Shown: piece after piece, positions 20,501-32,581 of the stretch
Numbering within the stretch: position 1 is the first letter of the stretch
Layout of the letters: each line of letters begins with the position of its first letter
Source: Vesta saturnalis
Taxonomy: Eukaryota; Arthropoda; Insecta; Coleoptera; Lampyridae
NCBI GenBank assembly: GCA_036346205.1
Contig: JARFJB010000749.1
Span: 783,501 to 847,500 of the forward strand
DNA: 64,000 bases
Reading direction: 5' to 3'
Translations under genes and position numbers: made by a program
Notes under the pieces: generated by a model
The model's database searches: none
Told to the model about the DNA's origin: nothing
What the model saw: only the letters and a program-made list of their open reading frames with translations

Positions 20501-20812
20501 ATGCCTAAGGAAGCCACTAGCAAAAGCGTGTTAATAAAGAAACGGATCGAAAACAAAAAAGATTTAAAAACTATTGACAACATCAATAATTGTTGGCATA
20601 ATTAAAATTCTTGAAAATAAACTTAAAAGTGAAATTGGGGCGGTAAATAAAACGATAATCGAAAAGATTGATAACGTTATACAAAATAATTGTCGGTTTA
20701 AAAAATTAAAAAGGATTAGGAACGTTCTTTTCGGTCAGGCTGGGGATAATTCTGATTCTAAGACAATATGTAATTTTAAATACGCTCCACTTACGTCTTG
20801 TGAAGTTGTACG
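20501..20812 (+). pseudogene. hAT-like gene, left piece (interrupted by mariner)
   Basis: An ATG at 20501 opens MPKEATSKSVLIKKRIENKK, as in BED/hAT-type proteins. After a stop, a second frame reads KLKSEIGAVNKTIIEKIDNV and then FKKLKRIRNVLFGQ and NFKYAPLTSCEVVR, the conserved C-terminal dimerisation region of hAT-derived proteins. The middle of a full transposase is missing. The frame is cut at the TA where the mariner inserted (20813-20814) and resumes at 23517. Confidence 0.6.
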
Positions 20813-20814
20813 TA

Positions 20815-21450
20815 CCGGGTGGCCAACTAAGAACGGCCGTCGGCCATATCTCAGGAATGGATTATAGCACCGGTTCGGAAAAAAAAAATTTATTAGAAAA
20901 GTGGCCTCGAGAAACGCCTGGAAATTATTTTCAGAATTGTAGGTCCACTGCTAGAGGGCGTATTTGACAGTTAAAATTTTAAAAAGCAAAATTTTTCAAA
21001 ATTTGCTCAATTAAGGGGCATATTAAATATTATAATCAGATTCCTCGACAAATTCTGCATATTTTTTATTTTAGTCTATCTCTTCACATAAGGGGCGGGT
21101 GAGAGTGGAAACCTTGTTACGAAAAAACGCCTTTAATTCAGGTTTTGCTTGACCGATTTTAATAAACTTGATGTTGTTTGAAAGAGCTTTTGTTAAACAA
21201 AATTTGTAAATTTGAAGCAATCTGATTAATAACATAAATGCTAGAGGGAGCTGTTTAATATTTTTTTAATATTGTGTTTTCTCTTTACAATTTTAAATGG
21301 AAGCATAAAGATTTAAGTAGGTCTTTAAAAAGTAGACTAAATTAGTAATAAAATAGTGAAAACTGCAAGTCGATATCTTTTTCCTATCCTGAGATATCGT
21401 AAGAAACAGGTAAATGGCGGGAATTGTTCTTCCAACGTCTAGTAGGCTAG
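20815..21450 (+). repeat. Left 636-bp terminal inverted repeat
   Basis: Starts CCGGGTGGCCAACTAAGAAC and ends AACGTCTAGTAGGCTAG. Complementary to 22879-23514 over its length with scattered mismatches. Confidence 0.9.
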
Positions 21451-21525
21451 TTCGCGTTAACGGAAATTATTAAATTTAGCCTGGACTCCGACTCGCACAC
21501 CGTGTGCGTACTACTGAAATGTGAA

Positions 21526-22718
21526 TCTTCCTGTGTACCGAAGACAACGCAGAGGTAGAACAAAGGAAAATGTTATTGATGTTTTAGGTTATGTAAATGT
21601 TAACCCTCATTCAGGCTCCAGAGCTATAGCTAGAGACTTCGGTATATGTCGAACCACCGTCCAAAATATTTTAAGAGAACACAGGTGACTACTTATTTAT
21701 TAATGCATGTTTTATTCGGTATTATAATGATAAAAATGTTTTAATTTTTTTCGTTTGTCGTTATATGTTTATGTCCAGTTTCAATAAAACAACAAATTAT
21801 TTAATGAAATTATCTTATGCTATGTGAAGAGACTTTAACTAACAACATGATAATTAAGTGAGGTAAAGTAAAGTAAAAAGGTACCAATAATAAAAAATAA
21901 TGAGAGTTAATGCATTTAAAGTCCTTTTTCGTTTACTAACAACGAAGGACTTCAATGTGTCTTATTGATCTGATTACTTTATAATATATACTATTTTAGA
22001 TTGCACCCATATCACATGGTCCTACACCATAGTTTGAATGCTCAAGATTTCGATACCAGGTTGGATTTTTGCAACTGGCTCTCAAATATGATACACGACG
22101 ATCCTGAAATACTTTCACGAATTATGTGGACAGATGAGGCTACTTTTCATAGTGATGGTAGTGTAAATCGACATAATATGCACTACTGGTCTGAAACGAA
22201 TCCCTACTGGATGCAGGAGGTCCAACATCAGGATCGTTAGTCTGTAAATGTGTGGTGCGGGATTCTAGGTGGAGAAATAATTGGGCCTTTTTTTTAATGA
22301 GACTGTTAATGGAGAGAGATATTTAGATTTTTTAAGCAACGAATTACCACTTCTTTTTGGCCATTCGTCGTGACATGTTCTTGCAACATGATGGGTGCCC
22401 TGCACATTATTGTAGAGATGTTCGGAATTTCTTAGATCAATCATACCCTGAAAGGTGGATAGGGCGTGGAAGTTTATTTATTTGGCCACCAAGGTCTCCA
22501 GAGCTAACTTGTTTAGATATTTATTTGTGGGGCGAATAAAAGATCTCGTTTATGCCGATAGACCCACAACAAGAGCTGACATGATTGAAAGAATACGACA
22601 GACAATACGAAGTATTTCAAGGGCAGAAATTGAAACTCTAGTTCTCTCCACTAGCCAGCGATTGATTTCATGCATTGAAAATGATGGACGACATTTCGAA
22701 CATCTAGGGCGACACTAA
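21526..22718 (+). pseudogene. Mariner-like transposase (DD41D spacing), one intron, broken
   Basis: Exon 1 encodes a helix-turn-helix: RRGRTKENVIDVLGYV...SRAIARDFGICRTTVQNILR, ending at 21684. A GT...AG intron of 315 bp (21685-21999) separates it from exon 2, HPYHMVLHHSLNAQDF. Catalytic residues visible: WTDEATF, FLQHDGCPAHY and PPRSPELTCLDIYLWG, with 41 residues between the second Asp and the last, as in rosa-type DD41D mariners. Defects: a TAG in place of a Trp codon at 22238, an extra T near 22295, a scrambled stretch near 22350 and a frameshift near 22535. No ATG is visible in frame before the HTH. Confidence 0.85.
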
Positions 22719-22878
22719 TTACATAGTTATTTATTTAAGGTTTTAATTGTTTGATTTATCACATTATTATTTTATAATTTGTTCTCATTGTTAGTAGCGA
22801 CAGCATTACATTTAGGTAATCTAACATTAGTATGATAACAGTTTATATTACTGCAGAACAATGTAAGATCTTTTCATC

Positions 22879-23514
22879 CTAGCCTACTAGACGTTGGAAG
22901 AACAATTCCCGCCATTTACCTGTTTCTTACGATATCTCAGGATAGGAAAAAGATATCGACTTGCAGTTTTCACTGTTTTATTACTAATTTAGTCTACTTT
23001 TTAAAGACCTACTTAAATTTTTATGCTTCTATTTAAAATTGTAAAGAGAAAACACAATATTAAACAGCGCCCTCTAGCATTTATGTTATTAATCAGATTG
23101 CTTCAAATTTACAAATTTTCTATTGTTTAACAAAAGCTCTTTCAAACAACATCAAGTTTATTAAAATCTCTCAAGCAGAACCTGAATTAAAGGCGTTTTT
23201 TCGTAACAAGGTTACCACTCTCCGCCACCCCTTATTTGAAGAGATAGACTAAAACTTGTCAAATAAAAAATATGCAGAATTTATCGAGGAATCTAATTAT
23301 AATATTTAATATGCCCCTTAATTGAGTAAATTTTGAAAAATTTTGGTTTTTAAAATTTTAACTGTCAAATACGCCCTCTAGCGGTGGACCTACAATTCTG
23401 AAAATAATTTCCGGGCGTTTCTCGAGGCCACTTTCCTTATAAAATTTTTCCCGAACCTGTGCTATAATCCATTCGTGAGATATGGCCGACGGCCGTTCTT
23501 AGTTGGCCACCCGG
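22879..23514 (-). repeat. Right 636-bp terminal inverted repeat
   Basis: Mirror of 20815-21450. A 13-bp gap-free match at the inner edge (CTAGCCTACTAGA) sets its boundary. Confidence 0.9.
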
Positions 23515-23516
23515 TA

Positions 23517-23640
23517 CATTTTCCATTTATAAACAACATATTTTATATGATCGCCGGAATAATTTAACAATAGAAAATGTAGAAAAATATTGTATCTATT
23601 GTCTACAAATTTCAAGAAGATGAGATATAGTAGATAGATT
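23517..23640 (+). pseudogene. hAT-like gene, right piece
   Basis: Continues the frame left at 20812 after removal of the mariner and one TA: TFSIYKQHILYDRRNNL, then TIENVEKYCI. These are the last conserved residues of the hAT dimerisation domain. A stop follows at about 23620. Confidence 0.6.
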
Positions 23641-24539
23641 ATACTTTTTTAGACATAGTGTTACAGTTTGAACCTATATTTGTATAATGTAAATTTATAC
23701 AAAATTTATTATTATCTTTTAAATAAAATTTTGTTTTACATTTATTCACTTACAAAATCTATGATTGGGTAGGTCTTGTAAATATATTTTTTTTTTGTTT
23801 AATAATTTTATGTTCTACCATCATTCACCCACAAAACCAAAAACTGTACTGCTGCATATATGCGTATAAAGTGCACATTGTGACATTTTATATAGCATAT
23901 TTGAATGCATACTTTAAAGTTCATTTGTGCACATATTCCAGTCACTAATTATAAGTAAATCAACAGCTATAAAACTTGATTTTATAAAACGAATTAATTA
24001 ATTAAATTAATAATCAATAATAATAATAATATTAATACCCACCCCAAGGGATACACCTCGACGTGGTAGGAGGGGGGCAGTAGCCACTGTTGCCAGCAGT
24101 GGTGAAGCTAAGTACCCCAGATGGTTTGTCCTCGTTATTTTTCTACTCTTGAACATCTTGCGTCCTACGACATTTCTTGTCCTGTCTTTTGTTATATGTG
24201 CTGAGAACGTAAATCGTGCCGAGAAATAAATGATTGTGCGAAAGTCAATCTCATATAATCGGATAACTGCCGACCTCCGATTGTATCTAGGCTTTCTGGG
24301 GTAAGGGAGCACTGCCTCAGCTGACCGATGTATTTGCCTTATTCGTGGGGCAACATGAGCAACAAAAACAAAAACTCCCACAGTGCCATCTCTATAAATA
24401 TGGAGATGTTGGAAAGTCCACCTACAAAACCAGCCAGTAAGATCTCGTTGACCGAGGCAAGGAAGCAAGGAAAATGCCGTAGATCTACCTCGGTTCATTC
24501 TTGTGAAAAGAACGGCAGGTGATTTCTTCAAAGTATCAC

Positions 24540-25200
24540 CTTTCCTAAAAGCTAAAGTTGTATTTGGAATTGCGGGAAAAACAAAAAAACATTAAAAAAG
24601 TGAAAGAAGGTTTGCTAATCGAGTCTGTCTCTAACCAACAATCTAAAAGGCTGTTTTTAGTAAAAAAAAATTAGCTGATATGGATGTAAACGTCACGGCA
24701 CATCAAAGTTTAAATTATTGGGAGTGGTTTATTGTCCGGATTTTTTGAATAGTAGTCTAGGAGAAATTCTGGATGGACTTAAAAGCGAAAAAGTTAGTGC
24801 AGTTAAACGAATACAAACAAGGCGTAATAGAGATTGGTGGACACACCAAACCACATTTTGACGTTTGAGAAACCATCGCTTTCCAAAGTATAATAGGAGC
24901 TATTTACTCCCTACGAGTACGTCCTTATATACCACCGCCTATGAGATGCTTCCGTTGACAGAAGTTTGGACACAGGGCTATGGCGTGTGTACACGAGCAG
25001 ATATGGATGTGTGGAAAAAAACCCATGAGAAAAACCGTTGCAATGTGTAAACTGCGGAGGACGTCACTCGGCACGAGATTGAAACTGTCCAAAATACATA
25101 CAAGAGATGAAAATTCAAGAAATCAAGGTTACAAAAAAATGTCTTTTTTTGAAGCGAAAGACGAACTGGAACTTCAAACAATTCCTATGCCTCGGTAACA
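24540..25200 (+). pseudogene. Jockey ORF1 (gag) with zinc knuckles
   Basis: Across three frames the text reads FLKAKVVFGIAGKTK, KKLADMDVNVTAHQSLN, VRPYIPPPMRCF, QKFGHRAMAC, CGKK..HEKNRC, CVNCGGRHSARD and NCPKY. These are the pre-knuckle region and three CCHC knuckles of Jockey-group gag proteins. One knuckle cysteine codon is TGA and another position is TGA, besides several frameshifts. Confidence 0.75.
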
Positions 25201-25675
25201 GCTAACACGGACAACCAAACCAAGAAAATTCTGAAAGAAATTATTCCAGAAATAAAAAGTATGATAGCAGATACAGCAAAAGAAATAATAAAGTCTTACA
25301 CTCCGGCAAGCACAGACGTGCTGGAAAGCGCAACTAATGCACCTGCCGAGCACGAGCCTTGCAGAACATAAAAAAAGAGAGATCTTTCTACGTCACCAAG
25401 CATACAGGACGACGGATAATAACCAAATTTTATTCACCCCTCTCAACGAAAAGTACAGAAAAAGGGCTGACCGTTGGGAAAACCGCGTAAGAATCGTGAG
25501 AATAGTCAATCCTCTAACGGGGATATGACTTCCTGAGTTTCTAGTCCAATAGATATGTGACAGCTTTAATAGATCTGTGATATTTTATCTGTTTGTCTTA
25601 CTTGTTTATTAATCTGTCCATTGTCTTATCTTATCCGTATATCTATTTATTCTTATTTATTTTACTACTTTAAAC

Positions 25676-26450
25676 ATGGAGAAAATAATTCAATGGAATT
25701 GTAACGGTTACAAGAAACCCACTTTAAAAGACAGGAGGAATACGAGATACGCAGGTATAACGTGCTACGTCACGATGTACCACACCAGAAAAGAACTAAA
25801 GGGGTAGTAAGTATTCTGCTAGACGAGGAATGTGTGTTCAACAAACTAGTATTAAACACTCAATTACAAGCGATGGCGACGACGGTGATACATCCTATGA
25901 CTAACGACTATGGTAACGTATACCTAGACGATGCCAATTGTATCTACAAGACTTGGAAGAATTAATTAGACAACTTCAAAACCATATTTACTGTTGGGCG
26001 ACTTAATTCCACAGTCCTTTTAGGATCCCTAAAACAAGACAATAGAGAAATCAGTAGAAGAATTAGTCGATAACAATGAAATAATGTTATAAACGATGGC
26101 AAACAAATTTTAACTCAAAGTCAAATTCTTTTACGCAATTGATCTGACGGTTTACCTAATACCAACTTTACTTGGAAGTAACTAGACCTGCACGGAAGTG
26201 ATCACTTTAATACTGATTATGTTACCAGACCAAACATCCGGTCTCAGGTCTGGAAAGGTGGTGCTTTAAAAATGCTAAGTGGGCAGAATTTAGGAAGAAA
26301 TTGACACCGATAAACGGCAACCAAGATATTGACTCACTAGTGCAAAATTTAAATCTGTCAATTAGTCAGGCAGCACAGAGCACCGTTCCTAAATCAAAAC
26401 GAATGAATAATGCCATTGCCCATTACCATCTTGGAAGCCGCTACGAAAAT
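25676..26450 (+). pseudogene. Jockey ORF2, endonuclease part
   Basis: Begins MEKIIQWNCNGYKKP, the usual start of Jockey endonucleases. Then a deletion removes the catalytic ETK block. KGVVSILLDEE, LNTQLQAMATTVIHP, LQDLEELIRQLQ and LLGD-like text follow in changing frames, then the inter-domain CFKNAKWAEFRKKL region and AQSTVPKSK. The RT is missing. Confidence 0.75.
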
Positions 26451-26734
26451 GAGCCACAACAATGAATGTGTCGTGTTCGATTGAAAACGGCATGACGATT
26501 AAATTCGATATCACAATTTGAAATTCAGAATATATAATTTGTCTTGATATAGACAGTTTGTAAATAACTCGAGAAAATACAAAAGTGAAAAACGAAGGTA
26601 TAATATGACATAATCTGACATAAACTAAAACGACTAAAACCACACTAAAAATCCAAAGCAGCCAACTGCAAAACACAACAATATTAACAACTAGGGATTT
26701 TTGTCATACCACTACAGTACACTTGAGATTGATC
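26451..26734. other. Unassigned
   Basis: No feature recognised. The 95-codon minus-strand frame here is hydrophobic low-complexity text without family resemblance. Confidence 0.35.
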
Positions 26735-27306
26735 ACACTGTACTATAAACATTTTTTATACATTTAACAGGCCGAATTGATTCAAAATTTTGATATTTGC
26801 TAGATACACACAGGAAGCCTAAGGTGAAATCATTTGGCAAGTATTTTAAAAATGTTTATTGCTAACTACATGAAGTAAATATCTATTTATAGCATATAAA
26901 AACGCTAATTTAATCAAAAAATTGAAAATTATGGATTGTGAAATAATAGTAACATAATACATTGTTACCAGTATGTTTTTCAGTTATTAATTTTGCTTCA
27001 TGAGGCATTCTACACTTTAAATAAGCACTTACGATACTTTTCACTAATTGTAGTTCATGCAAATCTGATGAAAACTCTTCACAACTAATCGGATGTGTTC
27101 GTTGAAATTGATTACAGAAAATTTGTGTCTTGCTGCATTTTGTAATAATTGTTTAAAATTTGAGTGTTTTATAGTTAACGTTTGATTGAGATGCTGGTAG
27201 CATGTTCCAACAAAACACACTGTTCGATATACAATATCAAATGCAAATGTTAAACCCCCATTAATTATTAAACTTCTGAACCTTTTATGCATTTCATGAA
27301 TGAATG

Positions 27307-27666
27307 AAATGAATTCACTATAATACCGAACATCTCAGGTATCTATATGTATGAAACTGTATATTTGGGTTCTTTGAATAAATGTTTGTACACTTACTAA
27401 AAAACACTATACAGGAAGACTTACAAGCGCACACGTCAAGCTCGCCAAGTAGAGGGTGATTATATTACCGTTAGAACAAGATTCAGTAACAGCGATGTGT
27501 CACAAAGAGAGGCACATCTCTCTCGCTCTTTCTACTGTGCCTGACACAAATAATAGCATTGACTAACATAGTCAATGATAATAGTCACAGGGAAGCACGC
27601 CAGAAACAACAGTTGCATTATTTTAGATCCGATTATCTCCGATCCCAACCCAATCATTCAGTTCAG
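27307..27666. mobile_element. 360-bp insertion of unknown type in copy 3
   Basis: Present only in this copy, between CATGAATGAATG and TTATCAGAACTC of the shared flank; about 13 bp of flank was lost. It contains AATAAA (about 27379), a purine/pyrimidine-rich CTCTCTCGCTC stretch and a perfect 9-bp hairpin at 27557-27577. It could be a solo LTR, but no clear terminal repeats were seen. Confidence 0.45.
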
Positions 27667-28369
27667 AATGTTATCAGAACTCAATATACATTTTTAATGG
27701 TCCATTTACGTGAAGGCTGTAATGTAACCAATGTTCTGTGACAAAAATGGTATCCTTGATGACTTAATAAATTTCAAACAATTTCATTGTTTTAATCCAC
27801 ACATATTCTGATGTGGAGAAATTATTATAGAAATAGCTATTAATAGGTAAACTATTTATTCTATATGAAACAATTACACTAATAAAAATATAAAATATAC
27901 TAATAATATACAAGCAAACTGCTTGTAAATAAGATGAAATTTCATTTTGTTACTCTTACAAAAAATTTTATGAATACAAAAAAAGCAAAATCTGAAAATT
28001 TTAAATTCACAGATAAAATCTTACAATGCAAATACCTTACAGCTTTTTTATCAGTATTATGGTTTATGAAATACCAAAAAACTAACAATAGTTTTAATTT
28101 TAATTATCCATAAATGAGACTTGCATTAGAGCTTTCTCTGTTTTGATTTCCACTGTAGACACATGTGGAATGATTGTTATTACTACTGCTCATATTGCAA
28201 TTATAAATTGTAATTGTACCACAATTTTATACTATATATAATGTGACACACACATAGTGTTATAACTCACTACACACAGTGTGAAATTTATTTTGAAATA
28301 CTTTCACATTAGTCACACTGTAAGCAATATATGAACTATGTATCACAAGATGACATATTAACACAGTTT

Positions 28370-28795
28370 TCCATTTAGTAGAATATTCACACTGATCACA
28401 TTTATAATTAATAGTTGAAGGGTGTATTAATGTAGGTTCTAACTTGCCCTTTCATTTTTATGCATTATCACTTAATCACATTTGCAATTAAAACTTGCAA
28501 GTGTGTATTAACAGATGTTGTATGGAGAGATTTTGTTGAATAGACACAATGATCACATTTACAACTAATACTTGAAGTGTGTATTAATTGATGTTGTTTT
28601 AAATTGCACTTCCATTTTGATGAATAGTCACAATGATCTGTAATTTGTAATTAGTACTGAGTGTTTAATTGATGATGTTTTAAATAGCGCTTCAATTTTT
28701 ATGAATAATTGACATTGATCAGATTTGTAATTAATAGTTGAAGTTTTTAAATTGCCCTTCCATTTTTATGCATAATCACTTAATCAAATTTGCAA
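28370..28795 (-). pseudogene. Decayed finger array downstream of the gene
   Basis: Finger-coding fragments (CDYS, KRNLK, HQLIHTS text) with many gaps continue past the stop at 28796, as in the other copies. Confidence 0.65.
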
Positions 28796-30467
28796 TTAAA
28801 ACTTGAAGTGTATTAACAAATGTTGTTTTAAACATTTCTTCCATTTTGATGAATAATCACATTGTTCACATTTGTAATTAATAATAGAAGTGTGTACTAA
28901 TTGATGTTGTTTAAAATTGCGCTTTAATTTTGATGAATAATCACACTGATCACATTTATAATTAGAACTTGAAGTGTGTATTAACTGATGTTGTTTTAAG
29001 CATTGCTTCCATTTTGATGAAAACTCACATTGATCACATTTGTAATTGTTAGTTGAAGTGTGTTTTAATAGATGTTGTATTAAATTACGCTTCCATTTTG
29101 ATGAATAATCACATTGCTCACATTTGTAATTAGTACTTGAAGTGTGCACTAATTGATGTTGTTTAAAATTGCGCTTCATTTTTGATGAATAATCACATTG
29201 GTCACATTTGTAAGTAGTAGTTGAAGTACTAGTTGAAATATGCCTTAATTGATGCTTTCTTAAATTGCGTTTTAATTTTGATGTATAATTACATTGATCG
29301 CAATTATAATTCGTAGTTGAAGTGTGTACTAATTGATGTTTTTTTAAATTACGCTTCAATTTTGATGAATAATCACAATGATTACATTTGTAATTAGTAC
29401 ATGAAGTGTGAACTAAGTGATGTTGTACTAAATTGCGTTTTAATTTTGATGAATAATCACATTGATCACATTTGTAATTAGTGCTTGAAGTGTGTATTAA
29501 TTGATGTTGCGTTAAATTGCGCTTCCATTTTGATGAATAATCACATTGATCACATTTGTAATTACAAGTTAACATGTGCGTTAATTGATGATGTTTTAAA
29601 TTGCGCTTCAACTTGATGAATAATCACATTGATCACATTTGTAAATAGTGGTTGAAGTGTGTATTAGTTGATGTTGTTTTAAGCATTGTTTCCATTTTGA
29701 TGAATAATCACATTGATCACATTTGTAATTTATAATTGAAGTGTGTATTAGTTGATGTTGTTTTAAACTTTGCTTCCATTTTGATGAATAATCACATTGA
29801 TCACATTTGTAATTAGTGGTGGAAGTGTGTGTTAATTGATGTTTTTTTAAATATCGCTCAATTCTGAAGAATAATCACAGTGATCACATTTATAATTAGT
29901 ACTTGAAGTGTGTATTAATTTATGTTGTTTTAAATTGCGCTTTAATTTTGATGAATAATCACACTGATCACATTTGTAATTGGTATGTGATGTATGTATT
30001 AATCGATGTTGTTTTAAATTGCGCTTCAATTTTGATGAATAAACGCACTGATCACATTTGAAATTAGTACTTGAAGCATGTACCAATACATGTCGTCTTA
30101 TGTACTTTTTGAAATATGTAGAGTAGTCACATTGATGACATTTAAATTTAGCACCTGAAATATAAGTAGTGAAATGATTGCACTTCAATTTTGTCGAATG
30201 GTCACCTTCATTACACCCGTATAATATAAGTTGATTTAAAGTCGAATGAACTTCAGTTGCATTAATACTATTTATTGAATACGAATCATTGTCTTCTTTA
30301 ATATTAACAGTATTTTCAAATGCACATTTTATATTATTAGTAACCAAACTAATTTCCTGTTTTATATCATTATTTATAATGACCTCTTGCTTGATAAGGA
30401 ACAAATCGATTAGCCCTTCTTCTTTAGGTTCCAATTTAATTATATTTTTATTAATGCTAGCTGACAT
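28796..30467 (-). pseudogene. C2H2 zinc-finger gene with two cancelling frameshifts
   Basis: ATG at 30467 gives the family N-terminus (NKNIIKLEPKEEGLIDLFL, DIKQEISL, NIKCAFENTVNIKED). The first frame reaches residue 206 and breaks inside a finger near 29860 by a one-base loss. A two-base loss near 29610 restores the original frame, so about 250 bp (three fingers) is out of frame. The second long frame (28796-29611) carries about ten more fingers and ends after LLIH with a stop that cuts the last linker. In total about 16 fingers of C-x2-C-x12-H-x3-H type. If the two short gaps are read errors, this is a full-length gene of about 555 residues. Otherwise it is a recent pseudogene. Confidence 0.75.
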
Positions 30468-30500
30468 CTTGAACTGTTCACAAGGTTAATTAAAACGTTC
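30468..30500 (-). promoter_or_regulatory. Conserved pre-ATG block of the ZNF family
   Basis: AACCTTGTGAACAGTTCAAG directly before the ATG matches the other three genes. Further upstream, the TATA and TTAGTGAAT blocks of the other copies are replaced by unrelated AT-rich sequence, so the promoter differs. Confidence 0.5.
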
Positions 30501-30965
30501 ATATATATTCATTACATGGAAATTGGATTGGATTGTCTTTATGACTATGACTTAAGACATTTACTAAACAAAGATATATAAATAAATACTTCTATTTCAG
30601 GAAGTGGATCAGCACAGCTTATTTGTACACTGACATATGGTCCCAGGGGGTTTACAGACCAAAAATAAAAATTGACCCTGCATAGGCTAGGTTTCTATTG
30701 TTTACACACCATTAGTGTTTACACGAAAAGTAATTTAAAGAGTTTGGAGAGAGTAAGGGATGGAAGATGGTGGAAGTGCTAATGTACATGGTTGTATGTG
30801 AGTCTAACATAGGCGTATCATACACTAATTTTGTGACGGGCCTTAAACTGTAAAGTATTTAAAAACATCCATTATTACATTTATCACACCTAATGTAGAA
30901 AATTATATGATTTATGAGTGCAACATGTAAAGCTGTTGGAGAAACAAAAAGCGAAAATATCTTTG

Positions 30966-31054
30966 AAAATTAAAATCTACGGTAACATAGGATCCTCTCA
31001 ATGGATTGTAGATTACGGTAGCTTGGATCCTAAGTTACCGTAGATTTTAATTTT
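30966..31054. repeat. Palindromic hairpin repeat, copy at ZNF unit 3
   Basis: Arms 30966-30995 and 31025-31054 pair at 29 of 30 positions around a 29-bp spacer. Same element as 16802-16890, but with better-preserved pairing. Confidence 0.75.
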
Positions 31055-31139
31055 CCTTTTTATTTTTTTACAAAACTTTCTAAAAAACAATTTATTGAAG
31101 GTATATATTTTTGTTTAAATACCATAAGTTTCACTTCAA

Positions 31140-31490
31140 ATTTTAAAATGATTTTTACAAACAAAATTTTGGTGCGCGATGGGATCGCCTATTTCAGCGG
31201 CAATCACTAATTTAACAATGGAATATATGGAAGCTATTTGCATTCAAAATTTAAGTTTTCCTCCTACATTTTATTTTAGATATGTTGATGACATTTGACT
31301 AACTGCAAAACCTAACAAAATTAATGAAGTTTTAGAAGTTTTCAATAACTTCGATATTGAATTAAACTTTACAGTAGAATTTGAAAACGTTAATAAAATA
31401 TCGTTTTTAGACATATTTATTATAAGGAATGGATCTAATTGGTATCAAAAATCTACCCACGGTAGAAGATACCTCAATTTTCATTAATAA
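31140..31490 (+). pseudogene. Penelope-like element, reverse-transcriptase core
   Basis: From 31179 the frame reads MGSPISAAITNLTMEYMEA, then FYFRYVDDI with a TGA directly after the YVDD active site, then FNNFDIELNFTVEFEN, ISFLDIFI and HGRRYLNFH. The MGSP...YVDD...FLD order is that of Penelope-like RTs, which lack the LINE endonuclease upstream. Only about 110 codons survive. Text up to about 31610 may continue the element. Confidence 0.8.
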
Positions 31491-31499
31491 TTAATATAA

Positions 31500-32547
31500 T
31501 TCATAATATTATAGATAAATGTGATCCCATATTTAGGCCAAAACAAATTACAAACATTCTAATAAACCGCAAAAAGATTTTAAACGCATATCAATTCCTT
31601 TTTCTAATTTAATGGGTTTTCGGTGGTGGCAAGTGAAGCTTGCCCTCAACGAAGTCCAACACAAAAATTAAGACACGTTTGGAAACATGTTTATTAATTT
31701 TACTTATAAGTTACGGTATTTTATTTTATGTCGGCGTCAACTCTTGGGCGGTATACGGAGGACGGGTTCTTCGTTCCAGGGGTTAAAAAACGGATTCGGG
31801 CGCTACCCAAAGATAAACTACTGACCAGGCAGTCTTTGGGTCCAGTCCTGAACGTGTACGGTTTCCAAACGCCTGCGTCGGGTTTCCCAATGGAGGATAA
31901 AATTCCGGGCCTAATCTTTATGATAGAAGATGTACCTAAAACTCAATTAATACGGGCGGACGGCGGATACGGTAGACAAAGGTCACAGGTCCTTCACCAA
32001 TGATGGACGAAAATGAATGATTCTTAATAAATATCAACTCTGTGAATTATTCAAATTTCACTGATTACGGTTTAATCAATCAAGTAATTTCCTTGCTACT
32101 TATCGGAACAAATTAACTAAGTTTCGAACTTAATTACAGGGCGAGTCTTTATTAAGTTTAATTATATTAATCAATTGTTAAACTACTTTTTACCTCATAC
32201 TGATCAGTACGCTTTAGCTTCGTCTACACTTGCTACAGTGCGAACGAAAAGAAAAGAAAATTATTTTTGTGAAAGCAGTAAGCTATACAGAGTACGACAT
32301 TTAAAAGTAGGGAGCGGCTGGAAATTCCATAATTTTAACGATGAGGCGACAGCGTAACAATTTGTTGTAATTGATATTAAATCAATCATTGAATTAATAT
32401 TTCTTCCGTCGTGCTAAAATGATTCTTTATGAAGTAACAGAACGATTGATATAAAATTCGGCCAGTTTCCATTAACATAAAAAACACACACACACACACG
32501 CACGTACTCACTCATTTACTCACGCACGCACGCGCGCACGCACACGT

Positions 32548-32581
<34 letters not shown>

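Larger units (their letters stand above)
20815..23514 (+). mobile_element. Tc1/mariner-type element with 636-bp inverted repeats, 2,700 bp
   Basis: A TA target duplication (20813-20814, 23515-23516) flanks inverted repeats 20815-21450 and 22879-23514, each 636 bp and nearly identical. Between them lies a single decayed transposase gene with one intron. Excising the element rejoins a hAT-like frame (VVR plus TFSIYK), which confirms both ends. Repeats of this length are far beyond the usual 20-35 bp of mariners. Confidence 0.9.
23990..26450 (+). mobile_element. Jockey-type LINE, decayed
   Basis: A probable 5' UTR (about 24030-24330, GC-richer) is followed by a gag-like ORF1 and an endonuclease-like ORF2 in order and orientation. 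Both are riddled with stops and deletions. The RT domain and 3' end are absent. The right end fades at about 26450. Confidence 0.75.
26735..31060 (-). repeat. Zinc-finger segmental copy 3
   Basis: The 3' flank (26750-28250) aligns with 13430-14560, apart from a foreign block at 27307-27666. The gene is at 28796-30467, and the upstream flank (30600-31054) aligns with 16500-16890. Divergence from copy 2 is clearly greater than that between copies 1 and 2. Confidence 0.75.

Noticed and set aside
24007..24531. 174-codon minus-strand frame
   Set aside because: Antisense to the 5' region of the Jockey LINE. Composition does not suggest a protein.
31728..32003. 91-codon frame as a gene
   Set aside because: No recognisable domain, no splice or promoter context. 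Left as unassigned rather than called coding.
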